Positions 20,779-32,776 of a stretch of DNA of 64,000 bases are shown here, in pieces. The translations under genes were made by a program, and so were the position numbers. Location of the stretch: positions 1,064,719 through 1,128,718 of the forward strand of contig VZRR01005727.1 in the NCBI GenBank assembly GCA_013398015.1, given 5' to 3'. This DNA comes from Oreocharis arfaki (taxonomy: Eukaryota; Chordata; Aves; Passeriformes; Paramythiidae). Each line of letters starts with the position of its first letter. The first letter of the stretch is position 1. The notes under the pieces were generated by a model. It saw nothing but the letters and a program-made list of their open reading frames with translations. It ran no database searches and had not been told where the DNA came from.

Positions 20779-23700
20779 CTTTGGATGTGCACAGGAGGGA
20801 TCTCCCCGTACATCGCACGGCAGCCAGGCACGCTGTCGGGAGAGGAGCTGCTCAGTGCTTCTGTTCAGCCTCTCTTCCGCTCTCTTTCTGTCTGTGCTGT
20901 TTTATGGGAGGAGAGGAGGAGAAAGCACTCACCAGCTCTGTTCTGCCCCCTCCCAGCAGCGTGATGGATCGAGATCACTTGGAGCACATTCGGCATTTCT
21001 GCAGCTGGTACCCAGACTTGGGGCTGCTCTGCTTCATGTGAGGCAGGGAGAGCTGGGAACCTGCAAGGGCTGCATGAACACTCAGCCTTTTCCCATCATC
21101 TCCTAACCTGCCCTTCTAGACTGAGTAGATCATTGGTGAACGTTACATTTGAGTGTAGGCTTTGGTGTAGATGCTTTGTTGTGTGCCCACCTGGGCTTGG
21201 GATCTTTCCGTGTGATGTGTGTCCCAAAACAGCTACTCTGGTTCATCAGGCCTGCCTCACTGGAATGGAGGCAGTGGCAGGATGGCTGGGATATTTGCTA
21301 TTTGGGTGCATTTTGTTTGGTGCAGTAAAGCAAAGTCAGATGCCCCAGTGTGCGTTGACTTCCACGTTAAAGATGTGAGCTGGAGGTCCGTGGTGTAGAG
21401 CTGCTGGTCACGTGTCAGTCAGCATGGATTTGCAGTCTTCTAATCTAAAGAGAAGAGCCACAGCCATAAAATAATTTTTACAATCCTCTGGATGAGAGTA
21501 GAGACTTTAGGAGTGTGGTTTTGCATACAGCTGAGTAGTCACTTTGTAAGGGATTGGTGTTGTGCTCTTTTACTCATCTTACTGTCTTGCAAGTGATTAA
21601 AAAATAATTGGGGGAATACACATATTTGTAAAGTAGATCAATTTAACCTGGTAGTGTGAAGGTAATGGTAAACTTCTAGATGAAGCTTCTCATTCTGAAA
21701 CACTTGAAAGACCTTGGTATTTAGCATTTTGTTGTAATTAAACCCTTCTTCCATCATTTTAATAATCAAAGGAGTAGGAATGTGCTCTTAATGTCTAAGT
21801 AGCTTTATATCCTGCAAAAGAGTTTAAAATCAGCACAAGTGAAAACATGGTTCTCTGTTCTAATTATAAAATATAATTATGTTTGTGGTCTCTTGTGATT
21901 CCCAAGTGGTGTAATCTTCTCAAACATTCTGCTCTTGGGCTGTATTTCTTTTAGTTCAGAAATACAAAGTCAATTTCTCTTTTGAGGTAGTCCATGAGTT
22001 AAACCTTATTGAATTTAGAGGGATGGTATCTGAACATTTTTGAGGACAGAAGTAGAGGTGAAGATGTTGTTTAGGACGAAAACACCTTTTCTGGTAAGTT
22101 AAACAACTTTGAATTCAAGTTTTTTTAATGTGCTCTGATGACACTTGTTTGTTCTTCTGTAAGTGGTGGTTACTGCTGCAGGTGGATCCCAGGTCAGCTC
22201 CTTTTGCTCGAGTACAGACTCGTTTGGGATGGTTCTGGCAGGGTCTGGTTAATTACTGCAATGTAGAGGTTGAAGGGCACTGAACACCTTGGGGACTGGT
22301 GCTTGAGCTAGCTCAGCTCCCTGGTGCTGTTTCCTTAGCAATGGAAGAATAATTTCCTTTTCTGGAGAAACCTCTCTGATCTGTGGTCAGGTGGGCTCCT
22401 GTAGGCACAGCGAGAGCTGGTTAACATTTCACTGTGACAGCTTAGGCAACAGAACCAAATTTGATGTTCTTTTCTAAAACAAAGTTTTTCTTCTGACACT
22501 TCAGGTTTGGTGATTATTTTTCATCAAGTTGCAGAAAAGATTTGTACAAATTTCTGCAAATTGGTTTTGCCAAGGTTGTGGGTTTGTGGTAGCCAAGCAG
22601 TCTCATGATTTCAGGGTAGCAGCTTAAAGAGCTGAAAAATATTTTATGGTGAAATCCAGTTGAGCTGTAACAGAATACCCCAATTCAACCAAAATCAAAA
22701 CAGAAGGAAAAAATGCAAACAGGAAATGTTGCTTTTTTTGGCAGTCTTAATAATAATGGCTTATGAACTGTAGAAATGGAGTACACCATCCAGACTTTCA
22801 CCTTTGTTTGGGTTTTTTCTTTTTAATTTTAAATGGTTGAGATAGGCAGAGGCTTTCAGAGTCTAGTCTTTGACTGTAACTTCTGGCTGTTACAATGTCC
22901 TTTCCTCCACAAGAGTAGTTTGTAAACCTACATGCTTGTCCTTACAGAACAATCTACTGGTCTCCATACAACTTAATTAGTCCTAATTGGATGCACTGCC
23001 TCATTGTTTTTAGTAATGTGCCAGAAAAAGCAAACAATAGCCAAATTCTGTTTTAAAGGGACAGCTCAGATTGTTGAAATAGCACTGGGAAAAAACACAG
23101 CATGAAGGAAGAAGCATAAATTAAGTGATAAAGTCATTGTTGGCACAGTAAGAAGCACAATACTGTCATGTTTATCTCAAGAACAGCGTGAATTGTGAAG
23201 GTTGGAGCCACATCTGATGGGTCATACTTGTCCTAGTGCATATATGCAATAAACTCTAAGCAGTTGATAGTTACACTTCTGTATTATTTTTGAGCTCAAG
23301 ATTAAGTGCTGTTGATGGTATGTGTTGGCTTTAGAGTAAGTAAGGTGTATGAGCTGATAATTTTATGGTTTTTTAGAGTATCTGGATTTCAGTATCAGGA
23401 GATGGTGTTCTGAATCTTGGGCTTGCATTTCTCTGAGTATATGGACTTTTTTCAACTGTCAAAACAGACTTGGTATAAAAATCACCCAAAGTCTCCGCAA
23501 ACTTAGGAACTTGGAAAATTCCTGGGGATTAATTGCAACTCTAGGAAGACCCAGTTAAATAAAGTCAATAGTAGGAGGCTTTGCTTAATACTTATCCTGT
23601 GTGGGTAGGGCTGTGTTTGCCATTTTTCTGCAGGAGGCACAATGTAGTTTGTTCTGAGTGGGCACTTCCGCTGTAGGGAGGATTTTTCTAAACTGGAAAT

Positions 23701-25539
23701 GCCCATTTTCCCTGGTGGTGTTTGCATGAGCTGTGTGACAGCAGGGCTGAGCACAGCTTCAGTTCTCTGTGCGGGGACTTGTTCTTACCCATTCTCAGCG
23801 CATTCGTGATTTAAGATCTCCAACTCTACCAGTGTAACTTGGTGTTTAACCTTCTTCCTCTTCCAGTGCAGTCTCCTGCTGTTTACTCTGCTTAAAGGCT
23901 CCTGAAACATGAACTTTCCAAACATTCAGCAAAGGAACTAGAGCAGCAAGTCCTCAATTTTTTTCCCTTTCTGCTTAGGTTTAATGCTAATCCATTTTAA
24001 CTGCAGGAAGAATGTATTTTTTTCTGTTGGCTGCTTTGCACTGCACAAAGCTTTGGTTCATGTTGAGGAACATCTTGAAATCTATATAATTGTAATGGAA
24101 GAAGAATGTTAGGAATCTTTTGTGGACAGTTTCTTTTTTTTTTTTCCCAAAGCAGGGCTTTCTGGATGGCAAAGAGCAAAGGCTGTCATGGCTTTTTTAA
24201 CTTTTTAGTTCTTCAGTCGAGGGCATTTTCATATTCAAGGGCTCCACGATCTATCCTCTCCTTCCTTTCTCAGGAAAATAATTGTTGGGTTGGCAATTTT
24301 AAGTAAAATACATAGCCTTAAAATTTCAGTTTTCAGCTGGTGGTGCACTGCTGCTTTGTTTTGTTTTTATTTTTTTCCTGGATGGCTTTGTGGCTTATTC
24401 AGCATTATTCCAGGCTTTGCATAGTTCTTGCAAACCTGTGGGAATACTGACCTGGCTTTTTCCATCTTGAGTTGCTCTGTGTGATTAAAAAAGCTGAAAT
24501 AAAGGTCAGAGGCTCAATATATTGAGAACAACACAGTTTACGAGGTTGTTCTGTGGAAGGGGTTTTTTTCTTAAATTACAAGAGGAAGAAGCATTAGGTG
24601 TTATTTTGGTTTTATTATATATAATGTATTTACTAGTATCCATTTTTCTATATTTTTTTAACGTGCAAGTTAACTTGTGGAACTTCCAAGAATTCTAAAT
24701 CTCACCCAATATGTGAAAGACTTCTTTGCTGAGGGCTTGATAAAGCTTAGAGAAAGTAATGGAGGACCTGGAAAATGATAGGTTTTTCTGTGACTGTGAT
24801 ACTTTCCTGCGTGCATTGCAATTTGGTGTTGAAAAATTACATGGTTTGAAGTAGTCTTCAGAGAGAAAGTGAGGCTGAGTTACAGCCTGTTCACCTCTTA
24901 CATAAACTGTGTGGTTTTTATTGGGGTGGTTTTGTTCCTGCTATTCATTGTTCATCATCTACTTGTATTACACGTTTTGATAGAGGATGGAAACTTAAAG
25001 CAAATTTTTTCAATATTTCTTAACTGGATCTGCTTAGGACTAGAACAAGGCCTAGTTGCATGTTTTATTTTTGTTTTTAAAATGAACTACTAGCTGGTGT
25101 TTACTGGAAACAGTAGCCAAATGTGGGCAAATAAGGGGTATTGACCAATCTGTGCTCCAGGGTGGTGGTGGTGGTTGTTTCTCACCGAAATACAAAGCTA
25201 AGATGCCCTTGGCTGTCGAGTGGCAACAGTGCCATTATATTTTTATTCTCCAGCAAAACTGAGTGCTTGAGGCTTGGTTTATTGTTAATTCTGCTGAACA
25301 TAAAACACTAGCATCGTTTGTTTTTTGGTTGAAGAAACTACTGATGGCTGCTGCAAACACACATACGGTCACTTTTTTATTGATGGGTAGCTCATTTCTT
25401 TCACAGAAAGCTGACCCCACTACATGCTTATTTATGTCTGGGAATGCTGACTTTGAGCTACTTCCCCCTGCTCTCAAGTGGACTGTATTTCCTCAGGAAG
25501 GTTTGCAGTTCAAAGCCCCCTTGCCTGTTTGAAACAAAA

Positions 25540-25760
25540 CCGTTGTTCGAGCTGAGAAATCCCGCGTTTGCACGGCGCTCTCGTTTTCCCACGTGCCAGC
25601 ATGCAGATGTGCTTATTGCAAATTAAAAATGCCCTGTTTGTGTAACTGCACTGGAAGTACCTTATGGATGTGCCTACTTGTGCTTTACATCATATGAGTC
25701 ACGCACAGTTAGCAGCAAACGTGGCTCCATAAATAAATAAAAGAGCCCTTTTTCCTCTGT
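25540..25760. promoter_or_regulatory. Candidate regulatory patch in intron 1
   Basis: A non-repetitive patch with unusually many CpG dinucleotides for this intron (25549, 25561-25585 region) and a cluster of well-formed factor motifs. These are a CACGTG E-box at 25590-25595, a CATATG E-box at 25691-25696 overlapping an AP-1 site TGAGTCA at 25695-25701, and AT-rich 'attgcaaattaaa' sequence near 25616. Such density suggests an enhancer or conserved non-coding element, but this is inference from motifs only. Confidence 0.25.
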
Positions 25761-26194
25761 TGGCTGTCTTTATCATTCCTAGCTAGAATTATTCTCAAGA
25801 GCAATCTCTTCTAGTGTTCCCTGTGTATGGCTCTTGGCTGTGCATATTTTAAAGACTTTTGGATAATATTTGTCCTTTTGCCAGGCTTCCTTGATATTTA
25901 AGTTGATGTTTTATGCCAGTTATTTCTTGGCCTGTTTTAAAAGAACCTCATCAGTACTTCTGTACCTGTTTAATAAAAGCTGTCTTTCCTCTGGTTTCCA
26001 GTCAAATTTATGCTACCATAACAATCTAATCTTTATCTTATTATTAGATGACACTTTGTTAACATTTTTTTGGTCCAAAAACTGGCTGTGACTTTGGTTT
26101 TATTCACTGTTGAGTCTTGAGAGTGGTATTATGCTCCTTGATTATAAAATACCATAAAATTGCTAAGTGAGCTCAGCCTCAACAGATCTGGATG

Positions 26195-26330
26195 TGTGCA
26201 TTAATTACGTCAGTTAATTATGATTGCTCCAAAGAACACCAATTGCCAGGTAATAGAGCAAACAGTGAGGTTTGAAAGCAGACTTGATTTTTCTCTTTGG
26301 TTCACTGACATTCCTTCCAGATTACTAAGA
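26195..26330. promoter_or_regulatory. Candidate homeodomain/CRE element in intron 1
   Basis: Bases 26202-26220 read TAATTACGTCAGTTAATTA: two TAATTA homeodomain cores flank a CRE-like TTACGTCA. The following 100 bases are non-repetitive and mixed in composition, resembling vertebrate conserved non-coding elements. Function is inferred from the motif arrangement alone. Confidence 0.25.
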
Positions 26331-29300
26331 ATTCCATGTCACTTGAAAAGTGAGTGTTTTGGCAAAAGCTTTATGTAAGCATGAAACACATGGGCAATAT
26401 TTATAAAAACTGGGATATTTTGCAAGTGCAACATGTTGAGAGATGTTACACAATGCTCAGCCCGTAGTGGTTTTTATGAACAGGTTCTAATGTCATTCTG
26501 TGTTTGGTGATAAAGAATTGTTTTTGTATTTGTTACTGGAGAAGGAGTTGATACTTGACATCATACAGAAAAAAAAAATAACAATTGACATAAATTTTTA
26601 CGGAAGAGATCCAAATTGAATAACGCTGAGCAGAAATGGTAAAAAAGTTAGTCCTGAAAACAGCGTTGCATTAAATCAGCTGCACTAACTTCTTGCTACT
26701 TAAGCCTCTTTCTGTTTGCAAAAATATGGTATTTCATGAGCTGAAGGCCCCACGCAGGAACTGGAGGCAGAAGTGGGCCAAATATTAGTTCCTTACTTGT
26801 TATTGTTTGTTTTTCTAGATTTTGGCAGAAATTGCACATTCTTTGTTTTAATTTTTCACTTCCCCACACTTGACATTTTATATCCTTAAAGTTTACAAGT
26901 TTCTTTCCAGTTTATTTTGCATGAACTTAAAGGGTTTTGTATTGTATCAGTTCTTGTAAGCAGGACTTTCCTGAGTCTTGAACATAAAAAGGGGGAATTT
27001 AATTTCAGAAATAGTCAAGGTTTCTAGATAAATGAGTTGTGTAACTCAGAATTACAGTTGTCTAACCACAAAACAATGCTTTCTTGTTTGCTTGTGGTCA
27101 TTAATTTAGCTTAAGCATTTCCTGCACTGTATCACAAGGTTGTGTAAATGCAGCTTTGTAGAGTCCTCCTGACTTATATATTGTAAACAGCAGTTGTGGA
27201 AATAGCTTTGAGTCCATAAAAATACAAATTAGATAGCAGGGGGCCAGATGCAAGTCTTTGAGATCGTACACTGCAGTCAGTGATTTGCCTGTGCTTGAAA
27301 AGAAAGGAATCTCAGGATTTGAGTAACGCATTTTGGGCCTGTTTGTGTAGGCAACAGAACTTCAGCTCTCTGCTTCCTGCCTGGTCCTCAAACGCCTCGC
27401 TCGGTTTCATGAGGTTTGAATAAAAGGTTCAGCAGCCCACAAAGGCTGGCTTTCAAGTCTTGGTACACACGCTCCTAAGTGATGTTTATTTAGAGTTAGT
27501 CTGATGCCCACAGCAGTTTTGGGACAGGTTTGAGCAGTCCAGGCGACTACTGGGGGTTTCACCCCTCGGCAGGGTTGCTTCCTGACCGCTGAAAAGTGCA
27601 AATGAAGATTTCTCTCGCCTCGCAAGTGTAGCAGTTCAAAGGTGTTGCCAGGGCTGTGCAGTCCCCCAGGAGCATTTCAGCAGCCCTGTGTGCAGGACTT
27701 TGCCTCTAGGAGGTGGAAATCACAAGGAATCCAGTGGTTAATGCAGCTGGCTTTCTAAATACTCATCTGTTTAGAGGCTTGGGGTGGGAGGAGTTTGGCA
27801 TTTCTATAGGTCTCCCATGTAGCCAGATGATGTAGTTTGGAAACTAAGAAAAATTAACTTGAGCATGTTAATGTATAGGAAAGCATGGCCCAAAAATACC
27901 CACAGGGTTTGATGGCTGGGCTGTCAAGTTGGTGATAATCTTTATTCTTATAAGATGTTCATTTATTTTTATGGAAGTACTGCAAAATTTGCATCCTTGA
28001 CTAATGTTGTTTTCTTGAGATCAGCCAAATTTGAGAAGAGTCCCCATGTGAAGAAGGCTAACAGCCTAGATCAGTGCTTGAGGGTGAAGGGGCAGTTAAA
28101 ACTTCTCATCCATGTGTAGCCTTTAGTGATGGGTGCTTCCAGCATGTCTGTGTTCAATTTCAGAAAGAGCTTTGGGGTCTTTGGGGGACAAATCTCAATA
28201 GCAGTGAGGTATTTGAATAAATATCACTGTATGTTCCACCAGATAAGATTTTGTTTGATTTTTTTTTTTTTTTAAACCTTTAGGTGACTGACTTGGGGTC
28301 TCTTTCCTTTGACTCTGTCATACTCAGCATGAGCTCAATTTCATGGTGCTTGAGCCATCATGCATTCTTTGGAGTGTAAAGCACTTCTCACTGAAACAGT
28401 TAGGAATCTGTGGCTTTGCTGCTTGCCTGTGTAACTTGAAATTCCACTTGTATATGCCCCCTTACCCTTGGTTTGGCAAGAATACTCAGGTTTTCTGAAA
28501 TAGTATATAGCAAACTAAACATAGTATCAACATGATTTATCTTCCTGTTGTTCAGCTCCTCTTTGACTGTAGAGAAAATTGTTGTAGGTTTTCTGTAGTT
28601 ATTGATGAAAAATTAACGAGAAATAGATGGTGAAAGAATGTAGTTCTTGTTTACCTGAATTTCGCAAGGATTTGCTACCATTCAGTGAACTTTTCATAGA
28701 CGATGATTTACTTTGAAAAACTTGTTGGTAATGAAAAGAAATGCTACCAGTGGAAGTGCAGAATTTCCTGTGGAGCTGTATCTTTTTGCCCAGAAGAGGT
28801 TTTCTCCTAGTGCCTGCTTAAAGCAGAGTTTTTCTGGATACATCCATCTGCTATGTCTCAGTCCAGAACTGTTGATACCTGTAGTGCTGCCTCAGTGAAG
28901 CAGCAGGTAGGATTTCCCAGGTGGAGTAATTTAACGTGGGAGATTAAAACATAATTGGTTTAATTTATTTTTGTTTAACACCCTAAAATCAGAATGCTTT
29001 TGCTTGTCTTAAGCTAGCTGTCCTCTTTTTTTTTTGCTAAACAGTCCACAATTCTAAATTAAAAGCTAATAGATTATTCTTAACACCTTATACAGTCCAC
29101 ATCTCCTAACGTGGCATGGTTGGAGCTGGTATGAATGCCAGGCTTCTGGCTAAATTTTACCACTGTAATGTAAACCAGTGCTTTTATCTTACTGTAGGCT
29201 GTGTCTAGAAATCCTCATTATACAGCTTGGCATCCTTTGTTCACTGTGGATGTGTATGGTTTTATTTACATGCATGCACATAAACGGAATCATTTAATGC

Positions 29301-32300
29301 TTTGGCAGCTGTATATAGCAGTTGTTTTTTTTAACATGGGAACTGTTCATAAGAAAAATTCATGTAGATGATGAAAATGTGGACATAAAACCAGCTGTGA
29401 AAATAAAACTTGTTCACCTTTACCAGAAGGGTCTAGACTTCTGTTGTGCTTTGATCTTCTTACCTAAACAATTACTTCATTTCCTTAGTTTCTTAAAGGC
29501 AGAAAGATCTTGGTATTGTGAGTAAACTTGAGTTTGGCAAAGTAACTTATATTATTATATTTTTGTGCTGATACATAATTTGGATTTCTTGCCTATCAAG
29601 TACGTGGAAAAATGGGTGGCAAGTTGGTGCACACTTTGTTGTGGTGACACACAGCTCTAAGCTGGATGCATGGGTGAGTTTATTTCCTCTGTTTCCACCC
29701 TCTGGGGGGATCCATCCCACTCTCTTTACACATCTGCTTTGCAACTCCCTCAGTGATGTTACTTGAACAAATTGTTTTGGTTCTTGAGTCATACAAATGA
29801 ACTTGCATTCTTCAAATGTTATCTAGATTATGATGGTATCTAAGAATAAACTGGCACAATTTTTTCCCTGTCTTTAAAGCTATGAATTGAGACATACAGT
29901 ATATCCCTGCAAAAGGGGCTATGTGTCTAAGTGTGATTTTTACCTTTGTCTTCATTTTTTAAAAATTAACGGAATGCATCAGTGCCTTGCCCCAGTGCTT
30001 ATGCCTGTACTTACTTAAATCTGTTTATCTTATCCTCCCCTTCTTGGCTTTTAAAGCTTTTTGTCCCTTGCTACTTAAAGCTGGTTTGTAGCTCAGTTAT
30101 CCTTCCCATGAAGTCTTTAAGTGGGTTTACATTTTTCTGTATGTAAATTTGGACTTGTGTTTTTTTCATTTAGGGGAAGTAGAAGATACAAAAAATATCC
30201 ACTTTACTTTTTGCAAATACTCAAGGCAACAGCTGATGTCAAGTGGTCACTGCTTCAGAAGTATTGTCAGTAGTCTAACATTATTATCAATTTAGTGTAC
30301 AAGAGTGTCTTGATTGCACCCTGAGCTGGAAATTGGCTGTTCTAAACTGAACAGCCTTCTGCTAGAATTCCTCTATTGTCACATGCCTTACAGCCTGGAA
30401 TTAAAATATGCTGAGAAGCCTGAATTGGATTTTTATCTGGGGAAGAATTTAAATCTCAGGTGATCAATAAATTTTGAAGCTGACGAATACAAAATAGAAA
30501 AATGCAGACATTCAAAATTCTCAGGTTAAGGGCAAAGGAGATGCCAGGCAGCCTGGATGTGAGCATTTGCAAGTGTTACCAGCTGTGTGGATGTGTAGAA
30601 ACAGGAGCAGAGATGCCTAGAAAAGGATTCACAATATGTGTCCTTTAAAAACTCTGAGGCTGTTGTGTTTTTTTCTTCTGATAGAGACAGAAATGAAGGG
30701 AGAGTGGGATGTCTTGGAGAGAAAAAGGAAACACTGTTTTGTTCTCCAGTTATTCCAGTTGCATCCAGGAAGCTGGAGTGTGGGGTTGGTTGAATTTTAG
30801 AAAAGCAGGAGGCTTTTTAATTCCAAATAATTTTTTTTTTTTGTCCCTGCCAAATGTATTCCAGAATCTTGTTCAGCATAATGGGTCCAGATACAGGCAG
30901 TGTCTCCTTACTGCTGGAAGAGGCCTTGTGGCTCAGTGTGTAACCTGCATTGCAACAGACTTAAACTGGTTTCCTGTATAAAGCTTTGTCTTTGACTTAA
31001 TCTTGGCTTCTCTCCTGTAACTGCACATCTGTGAGTGACTCATAACAAGCAGGACCATCAGAAAAATACTGTGTACATTTTTATCCAAATCTGTAGGGTT
31101 TTTGTTTCTAATTTTTTTACAGCCTTGCTGCATTCTCCCCTCCCGTGCAATGAATCACTCAGTATCTGTACTCATACCTGACAAGAAGAGTGGTTGTGCG
31201 TTGAGGGAAAGTTGAATGCTAAACAAATAGAAAGAATATCCCCAGCCATCAATCTGCTGAGAGCAGAGCTTTTGTGTTTGGCAGGTATCCTCTGTCAGCC
31301 CCTGGGGTGCTTCTGATATTATGATTTTCTTTCCTCCTGTAAACAGGGAGTTCTGTTAAATGGATACTCTGGCTCGGGGGCAGAGTTGGAGCTGTCAGGC
31401 ACTGGCAGCAAGGGAGGTTCTGCCTCCTGACGCACTCAAAGGCATTTTTTTTTTGGGCTGTCACATCCAGCGATTCACAGCAGCCCCACTGCAGAGCTTT
31501 TTAGAAAAATGCCGAGCTTTACATGTCTTACTTCTCCTACCCTTCCATGAATGCTTTGGCCCATTTCCAGCTGTGTGGCAGCACAGGGGCAGCTCGCTCA
31601 GCTGTCCTGTCCCTTCTGGAGCATTTGGAGTGGCCAAACTGAAGGGAAGGGGCAAAGTGCTACACCCTGGGTCCTTATCTGCCGTATTTTTCCTATTAAA
31701 TCCCCTCCTAGGGACCCACAGCCCCCATATTTAGCGCAGGTTATGTGCATGGCAGCTCGTGCACTGATAATAATGGGGGAGTCAGCTGAGGCAGGCAAGG
31801 TGAAGGAAGGGCTGGAATGGCTTCGCCCTACCACGCTGCTTTGGTCTCTTCCCTTGTGCCAGAGAGGAAGCCTAGAGTACTGGGAAAGTGAGTTGCTGGC
31901 ATAAATATTCATATTTTCTGTAGCTGTGCTGAGAATTGTTTTACAACAGCAGTATGGTATGTTGGGGAGATTCTCCTGCAGCTCCTAGAGCTGTCCATCT
32001 CCAGCTGTCTCCTCCAAAACTCCCTCTCTCTGGGTAACAGGTCAAGGGAATTGATAACATCTAGACTGTGCTTGAAGTGGGAGAGTGCTCTCCCAGCCTT
32101 CAGGGCTGGCAGCACACTGCTGCTGTCAGTTTTTGACTACAAAGGATTTGGAACAAATTAACACAACGTGAAAATTGTTCCTGGCCAGCCTATCATTTTG
32201 GCTACAGGGTTCCATATTTCCTGAACAATGGAAGTGCTGGAAGGCCTGTTTGAAGGAAGGGAGGCAGTTAACCAACTCCTTGATTAAAATAATAGAAGCT

Positions 32301-32732
32301 AAAGCACATCACCTTGCCGTATCTCAGTATAGCTGACACTTTTTGGATGTGACTGATTGCACTTTACATATCCCAGGGAGCTGCTTGGTGAAGAGGGAAG
32401 GAAGACTGAGGTCAAAGATGCTTTATTGATATATATACACAGAGGTAGCTAAAATGCTTTATGAACATGAAAGTCATGGAATTTTTCTCCTCCCTTTTTA
32501 TTACTGTCTCCAGTATATTTTCACAGATGCTTTTCTCAAAACTGGGAAAGATACTGGGGTGAGCTACAGTGCTTTAAGGTACTTAATGTAAGGTTTTAAT
32601 CAGGTTTCACTCATGCTAATGGATCATAACAAAGCTGTCTCATAATTGACTGTTTGATAGGCTCACTCGTAAAAAAAGTGATTATCAGTAGCACAGATGG
32701 AAATTCTTTTCTGCCTTAAGAGGAATTAGAAA

Positions 32733-32776
32733 TAGGGTGTTCAACTCTGTTATTTAGGGTGTTCAACTCTGTTATT
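32733..32776. repeat. Exact 22-bp tandem duplication
   Basis: The 22-base unit at 32733-32754, starting tagggtgttcaactctg, is repeated without change at 32755-32776. Identity suggests a recent slippage or duplication event, so it may be polymorphic in copy number. Confidence 0.95.
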
